Origin: Cyclobacteriaceae bacterium
GTDB taxonomy: Bacteria; Bacteroidota; Bacteroidia; Cytophagales; Cyclobacteriaceae
Length of the DNA: 63,137 bases
Assembly (NCBI GenBank): GCA_016786495.1
Contig: JAEUUJ010000010.1
Span: 1-63,137 of the forward strand
Direction of reading: 5' to 3'
A model generated the notes under the pieces. That model saw only the letters and a list, made by a program, of their open reading frames with translations, had not been told where the DNA came from and did not search any database. The position numbers were made by a program, and so were the translations under genes. Positions 1 through 9,460 of this stretch are shown piece by piece. Every line of letters starts with the position of its first letter. Positions within the stretch are counted from its first letter, which is position 1.

Positions 1-40
1 TTAACCACTATATTGTTACACAAACGAATTTAACCACTGA

Positions 41-904
41 ATGAGACAGCTTAAGATCAGTAAACAGATTACCAACCGTGAGAGCCAGTCGCTGGATAAG
101 TATCTCCAGGAGATCGGTAAGGTTGATTTGCTTACCCCGGACGAGGAGGTAGAATTAGCGAAGCGGATTAAGGAGGGTGACCAGATCGCGCTGGAGAAGC
201 TTACCAAAGCCAACCTGCGTTTCGTAGTATCTGTTGCCAAGCAGTATCAGAACCAGGGTCTTTCATTGGGTGATTTGATTAACGAGGGAAACCTCGGATT
301 GATCAAGGCCGCTCAGCGTTTCGATGAGACCCGCGGTTTCAAGTTTATTTCGTATGCCGTATGGTGGATCCGTCAGTCAATTCTTCAGGCGCTTGCCGAG
401 CAATCCCGTATTGTTCGTCTCCCACTGAACCGTGTCGGATCGTTGAACAAAATTTCCAAGACGTTCTCGGAACTGGAACAGAAGTACGAGCGTGAACCTT
501 CTCCGGAAGAACTTGCTGAAGTACTGGACGTAACAACGGCAGAAGTTGTTGATACGATGAAGATTTCAGGCCGCCACGTATCGATGGATGCTCCATTCGT
601 GCAGGGCGAGGAAAACTCGTTGCTTGACGTTCTTGAGAACGACAGTGAAGAGACGCCTGACTCAGGTTTGATGAACGACTCGCTTCGCAAAGAAGTGCAG
701 CGCGCGTTATCAACCCTTACGCAGCGCGAGGCTGACGTAATCACCTTGTACTTCGGATTGAATGGCGAACATGCTATGACACTCGAGGAGATCGGGGAGA
801 AGTTCAACCTGACCCGCGAACGCGTGCGTCAGATCAAAGAAAAAGCAATCAGACGATTGAGACATACTTCCAGAAGCAAGGCTTTGAAGCCTTACCTGGG
901 TTAA
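41..904 (+). CDS. rpoD: Primary RNA polymerase sigma factor (sigma-70, RpoD)
   Basis: This is the housekeeping sigma factor that directs RNA polymerase to most promoters. At 287 residues it is the short form found throughout Bacteroidota, with region 1.2 starting near residue 15 and no region 1.1. Region 2 is visible ([11 protein letters not shown], then [21 protein letters not shown] and the WWIRQSI strand-opening segment). Region 3 follows, and region 4 ends in the helix-turn-helix [20 protein letters not shown]. The ATG at 41 gives the family N-terminus ([11 protein letters not shown]). The -33/-7 promoters elsewhere in this window (TTG, 19 bases, TAnnTTTG) are the kind this sigma is known to read. 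A hairpin terminator follows. Confidence 0.97.
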   Translation: MRQLKISKQITNRESQSLDKYLQEIGKVDLLTPDEEVELAKRIKEGDQIALEKLTKANLRFVVSVAKQYQNQGLSLGDLINEGNLGLIKAAQRFDETRGFKFISYAVWWIRQSILQALAEQSRIVRLPLNRVGSLNKISKTFSELEQKYEREPSPEELAEVLDVTTAEVVDTMKISGRHVSMDAPFVQGEENSLLDVLENDSEETPDSGLMNDSLRKEVQRALSTLTQREADVITLYFGLNGEHAMTLEEIGEKFNLTRERVRQIKEKAIRRLRHTSRSKALKPYLG

Positions 905-928
905 TAATTAACTAATTCAGAACACCTG

Positions 929-962
929 AAGGGTCTCGCGCGAAAAGTGAGGCCCTTTATTT
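929..962 (+). terminator. Rho-independent terminator after rpoD
   Basis: A 9-bp stem (929-937 with 949-957, one G-U pair) is followed by TTTATTTT. It separates rpoD from trxB. Confidence 0.7.
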
Positions 963-975
963 TAGAACCCTCATT

Positions 976-1929
976 ATGGCAGAACCAGTAAAAGTTTTGA
1001 TTATCGGATCCGGACCAGCCGGATACACTGCAGCAATCTACGCGGCCCGTGCCGGCCTTAAGCCGGTATTGTATACTGGTCCGCAGCCCGGCGGACAGCT
1101 TACCACAACCAACGATGTTGAGAACTTCCCGGGCTATCCGGACGGTATCAACGGCACAGCCATGATGGTTGATCTTCAGAAGCAGGCGGAACGGTTCGGT
1201 ACGCAAATCCACTACAGCGTAGTAACGGCCGTGAACTTTTCGCATTATCCGTTTAAGGTAACGATTGATGAGAAGGATGAAGTAATTGCAGAGTCGGTGA
1301 TCATTTCTACCGGGGCAACCGCCAAGTATCTTGGTTTGCCGTCTGAGCAACAGTATTATAACAAAGGTGTATCGGCCTGCGCCGTGTGTGACGGATATTT
1401 CTACCGTGGAAAAGAAGTAGCGGTGGTAGGTGCCGGTGACTCAGCTGCTGAGGAGGCTACTTACTTAGCGAAACTTTGTACAAAAGTTCACTTGATTGTG
1501 AGAAGGGATGAAATGCGCGCGTCTAAAATCATGCAGAACCGCGTACTCAATACTCCGAACATCGAAGTACACTGGAATACGGAAACGGAAGAGATTCTCG
1601 GTGACGATGCAGGCGTACACAGCATTCGCATCGTGAACAACAAAACAGGAGAAAAGAAAACCATCGCCTTGCAGGGGTTCTTCCTGGCGATTGGACACAA
1701 GCCCAACACCGACATTTTCAAAGACTATATCGAGATGGACGAAACCGGCTACATCAAAACGCTGCCGGGTAGCACCAAGACAAACGTGGAGGGCGTGTTT
1801 GCCGTAGGTGATGCGGCCGATAAGATTTATCGCCAGGCGATTACGGCAGCCGGAACAGGCTGTATGGGCGCGTTGGATGCCGAGAAATTCCTCGCAGCGA
1901 AAGAAGCTGCATTGGCTGTGGCGCAGTGA
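976..1929 (+). CDS. trxB: Thioredoxin-disulfide reductase
   Basis: A flavoenzyme that passes electrons from NADPH through FAD and a cysteine pair to thioredoxin in the cytoplasm. The N-terminal FAD-binding GSGPAG is at residues 11-16. The redox-active pair is CAVC at 135-138, followed by DGYFYRG. The NADPH-binding GAGDSAAEEA follows, and the C-terminal FAD motif is GVFAVGDAADK. The length of 317 residues is normal for the low-molecular-weight class. It lies just upstream of the bacillithiol gene bshB1, so a role towards bacillithiol disulfide cannot be excluded, but the CAVC site fits ordinary TrxB. Confidence 0.95.
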   Translation: MAEPVKVLIIGSGPAGYTAAIYAARAGLKPVLYTGPQPGGQLTTTNDVENFPGYPDGINGTAMMVDLQKQAERFGTQIHYSVVTAVNFSHYPFKVTIDEKDEVIAESVIISTGATAKYLGLPSEQQYYNKGVSACAVCDGYFYRGKEVAVVGAGDSAAEEATYLAKLCTKVHLIVRRDEMRASKIMQNRVLNTPNIEVHWNTETEEILGDDAGVHSIRIVNNKTGEKKTIALQGFFLAIGHKPNTDIFKDYIEMDETGYIKTLPGSTKTNVEGVFAVGDAADKIYRQAITAAGTGCMGALDAEKFLAAKEAALAVAQ

Positions 1930-2002
1930 TCCGATAAACAATCCTGCTGCCGGTTCTCTGATTTCGGATCACCGGTAACGGATGACCGATCAAAAAAGAC
2001 AA

Positions 2003-2722
2003 ATGAAACTAGACATTCTTGTTCTTGCTGCCCATCCCGATGATGCCGAACTAGGCGCGGGCGGAACAATTGCCAGCCATGTGGCAAAAGGCCGCAAGGT
2101 TGGCGTGATTGATTTTACACGCGGAGAGCTTGGTACACGTGGAACACCTGAAACACGGGCTGCGGAGGCTGCAGATGCAGCGAAAATCATGGGCTTGTCG
2201 GTTAGGGAGAATCTCGGTTTGGCAGACGGCTTTTTCATCAACGAAGAAGCGCACCAGCGAAAAGTAATCCGGGTTATCCGGAAATATCAGCCCGAAATTG
2301 TGATCACGAATGCTGTCTATGACCGGCATTCCGACCATGGAAAAGGGGCATCGCTTGCGGCTGATTCATGTTTTTTGTCGGGATTAGCCAAGATTGAAAC
2401 GACCGATGAGAACGGCAGCGCACAAAAACCGTGGCGCCCGAAGGCGGTTTATCATTTTATTCAAAGTCAGTTTATTGAACCTGATTTTGTGGTTGACATC
2501 ACACCCTTTTGGGACACCAAGGTAAAGGCAGTAAAAGCCTTCAAGACCCAGTTTTTCGATCCGAACAGCAAAGAACCGGTAACGTATATCTCTACTCCTG
2601 AGTTTATGAATCTGGTTGAGTCGCGCGCGATTGAATTAGGCCACGCGATCGGTGTAAAGTACGGTGAAGGGTTTACGGTAAGACGTTATCCCGGAGTTAG
2701 CGACCTCTTCAATCTGCTGTAA
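2003..2722 (+). CDS. bshB1: Bacillithiol biosynthesis deacetylase BshB1
   Basis: A zinc-dependent PIG-L/LmbE-family deacetylase that removes the acetyl group from GlcNAc-malate in the second step of bacillithiol synthesis. The metal site is visible as AHPDDAELG near the N-terminus and as RHSDHGKGA. I place the start at the ATG at 2003 (MKLDILVLAAHPDD), which matches the family. An upstream in-frame ATG at 1982 would only add seven polar residues. At about 239 residues it is full length. A weak 6-bp hairpin (2727-2742) lies between its stop and the convergent pdxH, without a clear T-run. Confidence 0.93.
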   Translation: MKLDILVLAAHPDDAELGAGGTIASHVAKGRKVGVIDFTRGELGTRGTPETRAAEAADAAKIMGLSVRENLGLADGFFINEEAHQRKVIRVIRKYQPEIVITNAVYDRHSDHGKGASLAADSCFLSGLAKIETTDENGSAQKPWRPKAVYHFIQSQFIEPDFVVDITPFWDTKVKAVKAFKTQFFDPNSKEPVTYISTPEFMNLVESRAIELGHAIGVKYGEGFTVRRYPGVSDLFNLL

Positions 2723-2760
2723 ATCCCGTCACACACGTGACGTTCACTAAGAACGAATCA

Positions 2761-3402
2761 CTACGGAGCCAGCCGGTTGATCTTCCACACGCCATCATCT
2801 TTTGTGTACAGAATCCGGTCGTGTAAACGACTGGCGCGACCTTGCCAGAACTCAATCATTAACGGATCAACTTCATATCCGCCCCATTGATTTGGCTTGG
2901 GTAAGATGTCCTGGCCTTTGAATTTGTCCTCCAGCTTTTGTACGCGCGCTTCCAGTATGGCACGATCGCTTATCAGTGAACTTTGTGGCGAAGCCCATGC
3001 ACCAATTTGTGAACCGCGTGGCCTGCTTTGAAAGTACTTTTCGGCCCGCGCATCGTCAATCCGGGAAGCTACTCCTTCAATGCGTACTTGCCGTTCGAGT
3101 TCAGGCCAGAAAAAAGTAAGCGCACATGCAGGATTGTGTTCAAGTTCCTTGCCCTTGCGGCTCTGAAAGTTCGTATAGAAGACAAACCGGAAATCTTCCA
3201 CACCTTTCAGTAGTACTGTGCGTGAAGCGGGGCGTCCGTTTTCGTTAACAGTTGCCAGATTCATGGCGTTCGGTTCCGGAACATTGGCAGTAACCGCTTC
3301 TTCAAACCACTTAGTAAACTGACTGATAGGGTCTTGTGAAACCGACTGGACGTCAAGCGCGGCTTTGGAGTACTCTTTTCGGAGGGAAGCGATGTCATTC
3401 AT
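2761..3402 (-). CDS. pdxH: Pyridoxamine 5'-phosphate oxidase
   Basis: An FMN-dependent oxidase that converts pyridoxine or pyridoxamine 5'-phosphate to pyridoxal 5'-phosphate, the last step of vitamin B6 synthesis and salvage. Recognisable blocks are RPASRTVLLKG and FYTNFQSRKGKELE (FMN binding), then LTFFWPELERQVRIEG, and the C-terminal dimerisation domain ending in the conserved WKINRLAP. I chose the ATG at 3402 (MNDIASLRKEYS), the usual beginning of the family. The open frame extends nine more codons but offers no better start. It is convergent with bshB1 and divergent from yqgE. Confidence 0.95.
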   Translation of the reverse strand: MNDIASLRKEYSKAALDVQSVSQDPISQFTKWFEEAVTANVPEPNAMNLATVNENGRPASRTVLLKGVEDFRFVFYTNFQSRKGKELEHNPACALTFFWPELERQVRIEGVASRIDDARAEKYFQSRPRGSQIGAWASPQSSLISDRAILEARVQKLEDKFKGQDILPKPNQWGGYEVDPLMIEFWQGRASRLHDRILYTKDDGVWKINRLAP

Positions 3403-3495
3403 GCGTTTGAAATTACAGTTCAGGGTCAACTAAATCAATAAAATTTGCATCCTAGTGATACAAGTACTTTCTTGTCGGTGTTGAAACTGTAAGGA

Positions 3496-4071
3496 ATGGA
3501 CTTTTTCAAGTTCGGCAATAAAATTACCCCAGAGAAGGGGAGGCTCCTGATATCGGAACCTTTCCTGCAAGACCCTAACTTTGATCGTACGGTCGTGTTA
3601 CTGTGTGAGCATAACGAGGAAGGATCATTCGGGTTTATTTTGAACAAGCCGGCTATTGTGAAAGTTGGGGAAGTGATGGAGGAGTTGCAGAACATTGATG
3701 AGCTGATATTCATTGGCGGCCCGGTGCAACAAGATACGCTTCACTTTATACATCGGTCGAATGCCATCCAGAGCGGAACGGAAGTGATTAAAGACATTTA
3801 CTGGGGTGGCGATTTTGAGAACGTGTTGTTCCTGGCAGATACCAAACAATTGGAACCGACTCAAATCCGGTTCTTTTTGGGATACAGCGGCTGGGGACCC
3901 GGACAGTTGGAAGAAGAGCTGGCGGAAGATGCCTGGATTGTGTGCGACTTTGTGACCGCGGAGTTGTTGTTCGAAACCAGCCCGGCAAACATCTGGAAGA
4001 AGGCACTCAGTAACATGGGCGGCCGATTTTCCGTCTATGCTAACTACCCGGTAGACCCAAACCTCAATTAG
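3496..4071 (+). CDS. YqgE/AlgH family protein (DUF179)
   Basis: A 191-residue cytoplasmic member of the YqgE/AlgH (DUF179) family. Hallmarks are GRLLISEPFLQDPNFDRTVV, then GSFGFILNKP, FIGGPVQ, and FLGYSGWGPGQLEEEL towards the end. The fold is known for the family, but the biochemical role is not settled. AlgH was named from alginate regulation in Pseudomonas, which should not be transferred here. The gene runs divergently from pdxH, with about 90 bp between their starts. Confidence 0.9.
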   Translation: MDFFKFGNKITPEKGRLLISEPFLQDPNFDRTVVLLCEHNEEGSFGFILNKPAIVKVGEVMEELQNIDELIFIGGPVQQDTLHFIHRSNAIQSGTEVIKDIYWGGDFENVLFLADTKQLEPTQIRFFLGYSGWGPGQLEEELAEDAWIVCDFVTAELLFETSPANIWKKALSNMGGRFSVYANYPVDPNLN

Positions 4072-4127
4072 GGCGGTTTGGGGGCATTTTAGTAACTTTA
4101 CGCATATTGCGTAGTAATAGATTGGTC

Positions 4128-5978
4128 ATGGAACTTGAAAACGAGAAGGACGAAAGAGATTCAGCTTTGAATGGGGAGAGCCATGCCAATCCCGTTGTGC
4201 TTCATTCGGAGGCCGATCTTTCCGATCGCGAGCAGGCCGAACATGCCGAGGAAGAACTCGAGCATATCGACTATTCGACCTTTACCAAAGGCCAGTTTGT
4301 CGACCACCTGAAAGAACTTACCAAGAACGGCAATCAGCGCAAGCTGGATCAGGCCATTCGCGAAATCAAGCCCTTGTTTGATGAGTTGCGGGAACGTGAG
4401 CGGACCGCAGCCCTGAATCGTTTTATTCTGGACGGAGGTTCACCCGATGATTTTGATTATCGGGGTGACGAGCACACGCAGCAGTTTGAATCGCTTCTCA
4501 AGCAGATTCGTGATCGCAAAGTACAATTGCAGAAGAGTCAGGAAGATCAGCGCAACGAGAACCTGAGAAAGAAAACCGAGCTGCTGGAGAAATTACGCGA
4601 GCTGGTTGATTCGAGTGATCCGTCTACGCAGCAGTTTAATCAGTTTAAGGAATTTCAGAAGGAGTGGAAGAATACCGGTGCTGTTCCGGTTGCACAGAGC
4701 AAAACCCTGTGGGCTAACTATCACGCACTCGTTGACCGTTTTTACGATAATCAGAGCATTTACTTTGAGTTAAAAGAGCTTGACCGCAAGAAGAACCTGG
4801 AGTCGAAGCTGGAGCTTTGCGCGAAAGCCGAGAAGTTGAAAGATGTAGAGAAGGTTAGGGATGCCATCAAAGAACTGAACGATTTGCACCACGAGTTCAA
4901 ACACATTGGCCCGGTGCCGATGGAGGAGAAGGAAGGTGTGTGGCAGCGCTTTAAGGCGGCATCGGATGCGGTGTATGCCAAGCGTGACGAGTATTTAAAA
5001 ACACTTCAGCAGGAACTTGCTGCAAACTTCGAGCAGAAGGCAAAACTGTCGGAAGAAGTAACGCCCTACAGTTCGTTTCAGTCTGACCGCATTAAAGAAT
5101 GGAACGCAAAAACGAAAGAAGTACTTGAACTTCAGAAGAAGTGGGATGCTATTGGCGGATTGCCGCGGGCAAAATCGAAAGAGGTTAATAAGAAATTTTG
5201 GTCGGCCTTCAAAACCTTCTTCAGCAACAAGAGTGCATTCTTTAAAAAGCTGGACGAAGAACGCAGTGGTAACCTGAAGAAGAAAAATGAACTCGTACAG
5301 CGTGCGCTGGAATTGAAAGAAAGTTCGGAATGGGATAAGGCTGCGAATGAATTGAAGAACCTGCAGCAGCAGTGGCGCGAGATCGGCCCGGTACCGGAGA
5401 AGTTCCGCGAGAAAGTTTACAAGGAATTTAAGGAAGCGTGCGATTTCTTCTTTGAGCAAAAGCGGCATCAGCATGGCAAAGTAGAGCACGAACAGGTGGA
5501 GAACCTGAAAGCCAAGGAAGAGGTTTGTGCCGAGCTTGAAAAACACATTGCGGAGAACACGGCAACACCTGCTTTATTGAAGGAACTTGAGGCTCGTTTT
5601 AATCAGATTGGCTTTGTTCCGAAGAAAGACATGGCGGCGATCCGGAAACGGTATCATGATGCAGCGCAGAAATTCGCGGGATCAATCCAGGGCATCAGCG
5701 AAGACGAGAAGAATCAGTTGTTGCTGGAGAATGAACTGGCCGACCTGAAGAACGACCCGATGAGCGGGCAGAAGATTTTCCAGAAGGAGCAGGCCATCCG
5801 GAAGAAAATCAGCAAGGTGGAGAACGACATTTCGACCTTGCGCAATAACCTCGAATTCTTCGGCCGTTCGAAGAATGCCGACAAATACAAGGAAGAATTT
5901 AACGCCAAAATCCGCGAAGCAGACGAGAATCTGAAACAGCTTAAGCAGCAGCTGAAATTACTGCGAACGGTTTCCTGA
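4128..5978 (+). CDS. DUF349 repeat protein, coiled-coil rich
   Basis: A long charged, almost entirely helical protein of 616 residues containing several tandem DUF349 units. Each is marked by a W-K-x-I/T-G-x-V/L-P segment: WKNTGAVP, FKHIGPVP, WDAIGGLP, WREIGPVP and FNQIGFVP. Each unit is followed by a W-x-x-F/Y helix. The last 80 residues are a coiled coil. No signal peptide is seen, so it is probably cytoplasmic. DUF349 proteins are common in Bacteroidota and lack a firm function. I use the ATG at 4128 (MELENEKDE) rather than the TTG at 4107. Confidence 0.88.
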   Translation: MELENEKDERDSALNGESHANPVVLHSEADLSDREQAEHAEEELEHIDYSTFTKGQFVDHLKELTKNGNQRKLDQAIREIKPLFDELRERERTAALNRFILDGGSPDDFDYRGDEHTQQFESLLKQIRDRKVQLQKSQEDQRNENLRKKTELLEKLRELVDSSDPSTQQFNQFKEFQKEWKNTGAVPVAQSKTLWANYHALVDRFYDNQSIYFELKELDRKKNLESKLELCAKAEKLKDVEKVRDAIKELNDLHHEFKHIGPVPMEEKEGVWQRFKAASDAVYAKRDEYLKTLQQELAANFEQKAKLSEEVTPYSSFQSDRIKEWNAKTKEVLELQKKWDAIGGLPRAKSKEVNKKFWSAFKTFFSNKSAFFKKLDEERSGNLKKKNELVQRALELKESSEWDKAANELKNLQQQWREIGPVPEKFREKVYKEFKEACDFFFEQKRHQHGKVEHEQVENLKAKEEVCAELEKHIAENTATPALLKELEARFNQIGFVPKKDMAAIRKRYHDAAQKFAGSIQGISEDEKNQLLLENELADLKNDPMSGQKIFQKEQAIRKKISKVENDISTLRNNLEFFGRSKNADKYKEEFNAKIREADENLKQLKQQLKLLRTVS

Positions 5979-5984
5979 AATTGT

Positions 5985-6014
5985 TTGCAAAAATTAATCT
6001 AAACCTTATTTTTG
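5985..6014 (+). promoter_or_regulatory. Bacteroidota-type promoter of tRNA-Thr
   Basis: TTG at 5985-5987, exactly 19 bases, then TATTTTTG at 6007-6014. This matches the Bacteroidota consensus TTG-N19-TAnnTTTG. Transcription would begin shortly before the mature tRNA 5' end at 6027. Confidence 0.75.
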
Positions 6015-6026
6015 CACCTCCTTTAC

Positions 6027-6099
<73 letters not shown>

Positions 6100-6101
6100 C
6101 T

Positions 6102-6141
6102 CGAAAAAGCATCAACTTAACCGGTTGGTGCTTTCGTTTTT
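6102..6141 (+). terminator. Terminator after tRNA-Thr
   Basis: CGAAAAAGCATCAAC pairs with GTTGGTGCTTTCG, with a two-base bulge and one G-U pair. A run of six T follows. It ends the tRNA transcript ahead of the opposing copper locus. Confidence 0.75.
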
Positions 6142-6164
6142 TAAGGGTTTCAAACTGCATGTAA

Positions 6165-8417
6165 TCAGTAGGTTACAGATATTCCTGCTCCAAAACCCAT
6201 GTCGCTGTCGTAGTGGGTTCGCAAGCCCAGATTCCGGGTGAAAACGTACCGGGCTTCTACCATGTATTCTGCATCGCTGTTCACCATGAAACCCATCCGG
6301 AGGCGTTTCGTTACGGGTATGTCTTCCCGCATGAGTTGAAGCCGGAAGGTTCCGTTATGGAATACTTCGGTCTGAAAGTCGATGAGCATGGGTAGTTTAT
6401 ACGAAAAACCCAGGCTGGTCAGTGCCCGGTCGTCTTTTGTGTTACGCTGTCCGAAGATGTTCTCCCCGCGTTCATCAATGCCTTCGTTCCGGTAGCGCCA
6501 ATCGAATCCGGCAAATATCATCAGCCATTGCATTCGTCCAATGTACCGGCCCACGTGTGTTTCGGTTTCATAACCATGCATATCGTTATAGCCCAGGCGC
6601 CATTCCGTACCAAGCGTCCAGCGCGTGTTCTGAAACATGAGCAATCCGTCATTACCGTTGGTGGCGAAGTCGTTTTCTGCCATCATGTGAAAGTGCCGGT
6701 CATCGGAGAATAGTTTGCGTTGCGCGTAGCGCGGGTTTGGGATTAGCGGGTTGTTGGGCTGATTTTCATAACTGATCACGCGTCCCATTCCACTCATCAT
6801 GTGGTACAGGATGTGACAGTGGAAGAACCAGTCGCCATAAACGTTTGCGTGAAATTCCAGTGTATCGGTTTCCATCGGCATAATGTCGATCACATTCTTA
6901 AGCGGTGAATTCACGCCTTTGCCATTTAACACCCGGAAGTCGTGACCGTGGAGGTGCATGGGATGCCGCATCATGGAGTTATTAAACAAGATGAGCCGTA
7001 CATTTTCACCTTTCTTAATCAGAATTTTATCCGCTTCCGATACAACCTTATTGTCCAGACTCCAAACGTACCGGTTCATGTTGCCGGTCAATTCAAAACG
7101 CAATTCGCGGGTCGGACCGTCCGGCAACTGTGTGCTATCGGGCGATTGCAGCATGGCATAGTTCAGTGTTGTGATAGACGATAAACGATTGGCGTTGTAA
7201 CGGTCTTTCGCAGGATGGTGGTCATGCTCGGGATTGGTACGAGCCTTTTTCTTATCGCTTGCACTGCCGGTGATTTCCGGATACATCACCACGTTCATGT
7301 CCATCTGATTCAGGCTCATGTGCATGCCCATATCGTCCAGGTCGCCACTCATTTTCATCATGCCGTTCATCATCTTCATTCCCTCAAAATACTTCAGGCG
7401 CGGAAGGGGGGAGATTAATTGCCGAACCCCCTGACCGATGTAAAGTGAAGCAGAGCCGGTTCGATCCTCCGAAGTAGCCATGAACTCATAGGCCACCGTG
7501 GTGTCAGGAATGGTGACAACCAGGTCGTATGTTTCCGACACGGCAATTAACAGCCTGTCGACTTCTACGGGCTCAACATCGTTCCCGTCATTGGCTACCA
7601 CGGTTATCTTCCCGCCTGCGTACCGAAGCCAAAAGTTCGTAGAGGCACCCGCGTTGGATATCTGCAGCCTCACGTTCTTGCCCTGGCCTGGCGTGAAACT
7701 CCCATTCGGATGACCATTCACCAGGAACTTATCGTAATACACATCACTCACATCCATGGCCAGCATGCGTTTCCATTCGTTTCCGACTTTCGTTTTCAGG
7801 TGGCCTTCCCGGATGGCCTCACCGTAACTTTGTACGGCATTTTTCCGGAGCGCAAACCAGTCGGACGCGTTGTGCAGCATTCGCTCAACGTTATGCGGAT
7901 GATAGTTTGTCCATTCACTCAACGTTACGGGCATCGTTGGCAAATCGTCAATACCATGTCTGAACCGGGGATCATTCTTTCGTTTTTTAAATATCAGTGA
8001 ACCGTACATGCCAAGTTGTTCCTGAAGCCCACTGTGGCTGTGATACCAGTGTGTTCCATGTTGAATAACGGGAAACCGGTAAACGTAGACCTTACCCGGC
8101 TGGATTGGCATTTGGGTCAAGTAGGGAACACCATCTTCGCGGTTAGGGAGAAACACGCCATGCCAGTGTAGCGAAGTGGATTCTTTCAATTCGTTATGGA
8201 CATAAATTTCTGCGGTATCACCTTCGGTAAAGGTGAGTGTGGGCATCGGAATCTGGCCGTTAACCGCGATGGCATGTTTTTCCTTGCCCGTAAAATTCAC
8301 GAGGGTGTCCCTCACGTAAAGATGGTATTGAACTACATTCTGCGCCGTACCCGTTTCCGACAGGAAAGTCATCAACAGGCATAGTGTAATGAGCCAGTTT
8401 GTGTTCATTTTTTTCAT
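6165..8417 (-). CDS. Multicopper oxidase CopA-type fused to a CopB-like C-terminal domain
   Basis: A secreted copper oxidase of about 750 residues, probably detoxifying Cu(I) in the periplasm. A signal peptide ends near residue 26 (TGTAQ). The three cupredoxin domains carry the four copper-binding segments: HWHG 84-87, HWYHSH 123-128, HPMHLHGHDF from 485, and HCHILYHMMSGM 533-544 with the axial Met. A Met-rich stretch (347-378) resembles the copper-loading loops of CopA/PcoA. After residue 570 the sequence changes to alternating aromatic strands ending in Tyr (MMAENDF, then GTEWRLGY and MRRED-like turns), resembling the outer-membrane CopB/PcoB family. The protein may therefore be outer-membrane anchored. 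A start at 8456 (ATGA overlap with the gene before it) is also possible and would lengthen the signal n-region. Confidence 0.88.
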   Translation of the reverse strand: MKKMNTNWLITLCLLMTFLSETGTAQNVVQYHLYVRDTLVNFTGKEKHAIAVNGQIPMPTLTFTEGDTAEIYVHNELKESTSLHWHGVFLPNREDGVPYLTQMPIQPGKVYVYRFPVIQHGTHWYHSHSGLQEQLGMYGSLIFKKRKNDPRFRHGIDDLPTMPVTLSEWTNYHPHNVERMLHNASDWFALRKNAVQSYGEAIREGHLKTKVGNEWKRMLAMDVSDVYYDKFLVNGHPNGSFTPGQGKNVRLQISNAGASTNFWLRYAGGKITVVANDGNDVEPVEVDRLLIAVSETYDLVVTIPDTTVAYEFMATSEDRTGSASLYIGQGVRQLISPLPRLKYFEGMKMMNGMMKMSGDLDDMGMHMSLNQMDMNVVMYPEITGSASDKKKARTNPEHDHHPAKDRYNANRLSSITTLNYAMLQSPDSTQLPDGPTRELRFELTGNMNRYVWSLDNKVVSEADKILIKKGENVRLILFNNSMMRHPMHLHGHDFRVLNGKGVNSPLKNVIDIMPMETDTLEFHANVYGDWFFHCHILYHMMSGMGRVISYENQPNNPLIPNPRYAQRKLFSDDRHFHMMAENDFATNGNDGLLMFQNTRWTLGTEWRLGYNDMHGYETETHVGRYIGRMQWLMIFAGFDWRYRNEGIDERGENIFGQRNTKDDRALTSLGFSYKLPMLIDFQTEVFHNGTFRLQLMREDIPVTKRLRMGFMVNSDAEYMVEARYVFTRNLGLRTHYDSDMGFGAGISVTY

Positions 8418-8452
8418 GTTACGGGGTGAGCGCAGGCGCAGATGAGATGTTA

Positions 8453-9301
8453 TCATTTCAGGGTCTCAACAGTTTTTCCGCAGGTAAGCATTTGTGATCC
8501 GTAAAAGGGATTGCGAATGGTATTTTCCCCGCTCAACCAGTCACCGCCTTTGCCTTCATTGAACATTGGGCAATGCTGATAGTACAACGTAATGCCTGTG
8601 GGGTGAGCCTTTACCAACCGGTACAGATTTTTTGATAGTCCGTCAAAATGGTCGCGCTGGTGCGCGAGATTCTTTGTCTGGCTGATGTGTTCCGCATGTT
8701 CGGCCAATTCGCTCTTCACGTTCATCCATACCTGGTGCGAATCGCCTTCCAGTGATTGCATGCTGACCTTATCGATCGCACCTGCAAGTTCGCCCGCTTT
8801 TTTCGAAGCAAGTTCTCCATTGTTTTCAACGAGCGCATCTTTCAATGCCAGATACCGATCGATGATCATTTTCAGGGGAGAGGTTTTTTGCTGGTCAGCA
8901 TTGGCTGCCTGTTGACTGTCGTGTCTCAGGTTTGCTTTTCCATCCGGTATCAACGCCATTTTCCGTGGGCGTTCGTATTTACATCCAGGCGCCAGCTTTT
9001 CGTAGACATCGTCCGGGGTGTAGTAAAGTTCGTTGTCGAATCCCGCAAGGGCGATGCGCTTTAAGATTTCGTCTTTGCTCGTTTGGCGCGAATCGTAAGT
9101 AAGCGTGGCGGTTTTTGATTCCGGGTTCCAGGAAACCCGGGCAACGTTCTTTTGATTTCCAGCTGTTTCAATTTCTTCACGGCACCGTTCATTACTACCA
9201 TAAACTTTTACCGATTCGGTTGTGATATTGCAGGATTGGGCGACCAGCGATATGGAGAGCAATGCGAACATAATCATTAAAACATGAGATGTTGTTTTCA
9301 T
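8453..9301 (-). CDS. Exported HMA-like plus DUF3347 copper-binding protein
   Basis: A periplasmic protein of 282 residues with a signal peptide ending near residue 22 (SLVAQS). Residues 28-80 form an HMA-type beta-alpha-beta domain. Its metal loop reads GSNERC (37-40 = N-E-R-C), so the first cysteine of CxxC is missing. The C-terminal half is DUF3347: a four-helix part with YLALKDALVENN and a distal part with YYQHCPMF, GGDWLS, NPFYGSQMLTCG. This distal pattern also occurs in CusB-type fusion proteins, where it binds or senses metal. Its stop overlaps the alternative ATG of the oxidase (ATGA), so the two are one transcript. Role in copper handling is inferred from domains and neighbours. Confidence 0.85.
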   Translation of the reverse strand: MKTTSHVLMIMFALLSISLVAQSCNITTESVKVYGSNERCREEIETAGNQKNVARVSWNPESKTATLTYDSRQTSKDEILKRIALAGFDNELYYTPDDVYEKLAPGCKYERPRKMALIPDGKANLRHDSQQAANADQQKTSPLKMIIDRYLALKDALVENNGELASKKAGELAGAIDKVSMQSLEGDSHQVWMNVKSELAEHAEHISQTKNLAHQRDHFDGLSKNLYRLVKAHPTGITLYYQHCPMFNEGKGGDWLSGENTIRNPFYGSQMLTCGKTVETLK

Positions 9302-9460
9302 AAATCAGAATTTAAGCGTTGAAAAAAGGTAAACGGGCAGGCTAACAATTATCGCCCGATGTGCAAGAGCGTGCAGAAAAGATCTTCAGTTAAAGTAATG
9401 TGTTTCGGTCACGCATGCCGTGCCTTATCGGGCGACAGTTTTGTCACTCGTTGAATAGGT
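9302..9460. promoter_or_regulatory. 159-base gap inside the copper locus with inverted repeat
   Basis: The gap separates the chaperone gene from the DUF3347-oxidase pair, so it probably carries their own promoter. It holds a 9-bp inverted repeat, TCGCCCGAT at 9352-9360 and ATCGGGCGA at 9427-9435, 66 bases apart, and a small GACAGTTTTGTC hairpin just after it. No known copper-box motif is recognised. Confidence 0.35.

Noticed and set aside
2727-2742. CGTCAC-ACAC-GTGACG hairpin as terminator between bshB1 and pdxH
   Set aside because: The stem is short and no T-run follows on either strand.
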